DNA from: Ilyonectria destructans | Lineage: Eukaryota; Ascomycota; Sordariomycetes; Hypocreales; Nectriaceae | DNA: 64,000 bases | NCBI GenBank assembly: GCA_020740775.1 | Contig: JAHEWK010000004.1 | Coordinates: forward strand, 2,170,001-2,234,000 | Direction: 5' to 3' | Shown: positions 63,145 to 64,000 of the stretch, in pieces | Layout: each line of letters opens with the position of its first letter | Numbering within the stretch: position 1 is the first letter of the stretch | Program-made: the position numbers and the translations under genes | The notes under the pieces: model-generated | Database searches by the model: none | Told to the model about the DNA's origin: nothing | What the model saw: only the letters and a program-made list of their open reading frames with translations

Positions 63145-64000
63145 TTACCACTCTAACCGGTCGTCGCAGACGAGACTGACATCAAACCGCTCATCGCCCT
63201 TCCACACCTTGCTCGCTGAATTACATCCCGCAACGATTGTCCGCAGATCGCTCACCATGCTACCGGGACCACTGGCAAACACTGTTGTAGGGCCTCGGAT
63301 TGTGCTAGAAACAAACTCGTTGACCAACTTGCCCAGTTTCGGGTGTCGGTCTTGGTCTTCTTCGCCGTGGCCCGTCTTGGCCACTGGCACGTCCGTACCG
63401 CACTCGCATCCAGCATCATCTGAGGCGGATGACGATGAAGAACTGATCTGCTTTGTTTCCGCGGTGGTCTCGTCCTTCTCGAGGAGGAGGGGGCTACTAC
63501 CAGCATCTCGCGTCGCATAAATGCGGATCTTCAGGTTCAGGGCTTTTTGGGCCATGCGCAAAAGGTCCATCTCCTCGCGAACCCATTCGGCGTCGGCGGC
63601 GTGGCGGATGGCCCAGATGAGCTCGAGCTTGCGGTCTCGGGTGACGGGCGACCGGGCAAGCTTCAGGAGAACAGGGAGCACGTAGGTGATGCCGGTGCCT
63701 CCAGCCACGCAGATGATGTTGGTGTCGAGGTTGATGTTGTCCATGATGGTTTCGCCGTATGCGCCAGTAAGAATGACGGAAGTGGTAGGCTCATCTCCAG
63801 TGGCTTGGGCCTTGACCGCGGCCAGCTCCGTGATCTTCTTGGTCTCACCCTTCTTTGCTCGCAAAATGTAAGAGTGCTTCACCAAGCCCTTTTCCACAAC
63901 CGGCGCATTCAGGGGGGTAAAGGGGTGGGATTGCCAAATGCTGCTCTCAGTGAAGCAGAGGTAATAATGCTGGCCAATTGCCCAGGGGTCCTGGTTGTTC
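63145..64000 (-). CDS. Ferric-reductase-like FAD/NAD(P)H oxidoreductase, C-terminal part
   Basis: The ORF enters from beyond 64000 and ends in TAA-side sequence at 63145. Visible residues begin NNQDPWAIGQHYYLCFTESS and then HPFTPLN, the FAD-binding motif of the FRE/NOX family. Further on, TSVILTGAYGETI and NIICVAGGTGITYVLPVLLK bind the NAD(P)H nucleotide, with LELIWAIRHAADAEWVREEM next, and TVFASGPGSMVSDLRTIVAG near the end is the usual C-terminal Cys/Gly-Pro block. A Ser/Cys-rich insert (SSSSSSASDDAGCECG) sits between them. Members reduce extracellular or vacuolar Fe(III)/Cu(II) across the membrane using heme-bound helices, which here would lie outside the window. Because no heme domain is visible, a soluble or other FNR-like reductase is not excluded. 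Confidence 0.82.
   Translation of the reverse strand, partial: NNQDPWAIGQHYYLCFTESSIWQSHPFTPLNAPVVEKGLVKHSYILRAKKGETKKITELAAVKAQATGDEPTTSVILTGAYGETIMDNINLDTNIICVAGGTGITYVLPVLLKLARSPVTRDRKLELIWAIRHAADAEWVREEMDLLRMAQKALNLKIRIYATRDAGSSPLLLEKDETTAETKQISSSSSSASDDAGCECGTDVPVAKTGHGEEDQDRHPKLGKLVNEFVSSTIRGPTTVFASGPGSMVSDLRTIVAGCNSASKVWKGDERFDVSLVCDDRLEW

Overview
This is nuclear DNA of a filamentous ascomycete, most likely a Sordariomycete. The support is short GT-AG introns (mostly 46-90 nt), compact genes on both strands, proteins of fungal type, and a full-length FREQUENCY (FRQ) clock protein close to the Neurospora type. I could not fix the genus from sequence alone. I saw no rRNA, tRNA, CRISPR array, plasmid or intact transposon. 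Exon boundaries below were worked out by hand from splice signals, frame continuity and family expectation; transcripts would be needed to confirm them.

Layout. 0-8.3 kb: the 3' part of a kinetochore Cnl2/NKP2-type gene; a minus-strand secretory thioredoxin-like protein whose reading frame slips once; TAF12 (TFIID/SAGA); the proteasome lid subunit Rpn3. 9-13.3 kb: a broken HET-domain (heterokaryon incompatibility) gene, then an intact single-exon leucine-rich-repeat protein. 13.8-19.4 kb: a MYST acetyltransferase of the Sas2 type, a stretch with protein-like but broken minus-strand reading frames (about 16.8-17.7 kb), then nuclear ATP9. 19.4-23 kb holds no gene I can support. 23-36.1 kb: Rrp6 (nuclear exosome), an AT-richer spacer, trehalose-6-phosphate synthase, Vid27, and a prenylcysteine oxidase/lyase. 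36.6-37.7 kb: an interrupted ORF of an unidentified fungal family. 38.9-46.9 kb: frq on the minus strand with about 5 kb of gene-poor DNA upstream, carrying a tandem GATC motif and several short tandem repeats. 46.9-51.6 kb: cofactor-independent phosphoglycerate mutase, Med9 and tubulin cofactor C. 51.6-54.9 kb: a simple-repeat-rich spacer and one hypothetical gene. 54.9-62 kb: Gpi1 (GPI anchor synthesis) with a small two-helix membrane protein gene just upstream, Mdm35, a HIRIP3-like acidic/basic chromatin protein, and aldose 1-epimerase. 63.1-64 kb: the C-terminal part of a ferric-reductase-like FAD/NAD(P)H oxidoreductase that runs off the end.

The genes are mostly single-copy housekeeping functions: transcription (TAF12, Med9, Sas2), proteolysis and RNA decay (Rpn3, Rrp6), energy and sugar metabolism (ATP9, iPGM, TPS1, mutarotase), and membrane or cytoskeleton maintenance (Gpi1, Mdm35, TBCC). 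They do not form a biosynthetic cluster. The accessory material is the decayed HET-type genes and the repeat-bearing spacers. The most informative locus is frq: it has a frame-neutral 57-nt intron placed directly after the methionine that corresponds to the short FRQ isoform start, and an ATCGATCGATCGATC array in its leader that fits a White Collar binding site.
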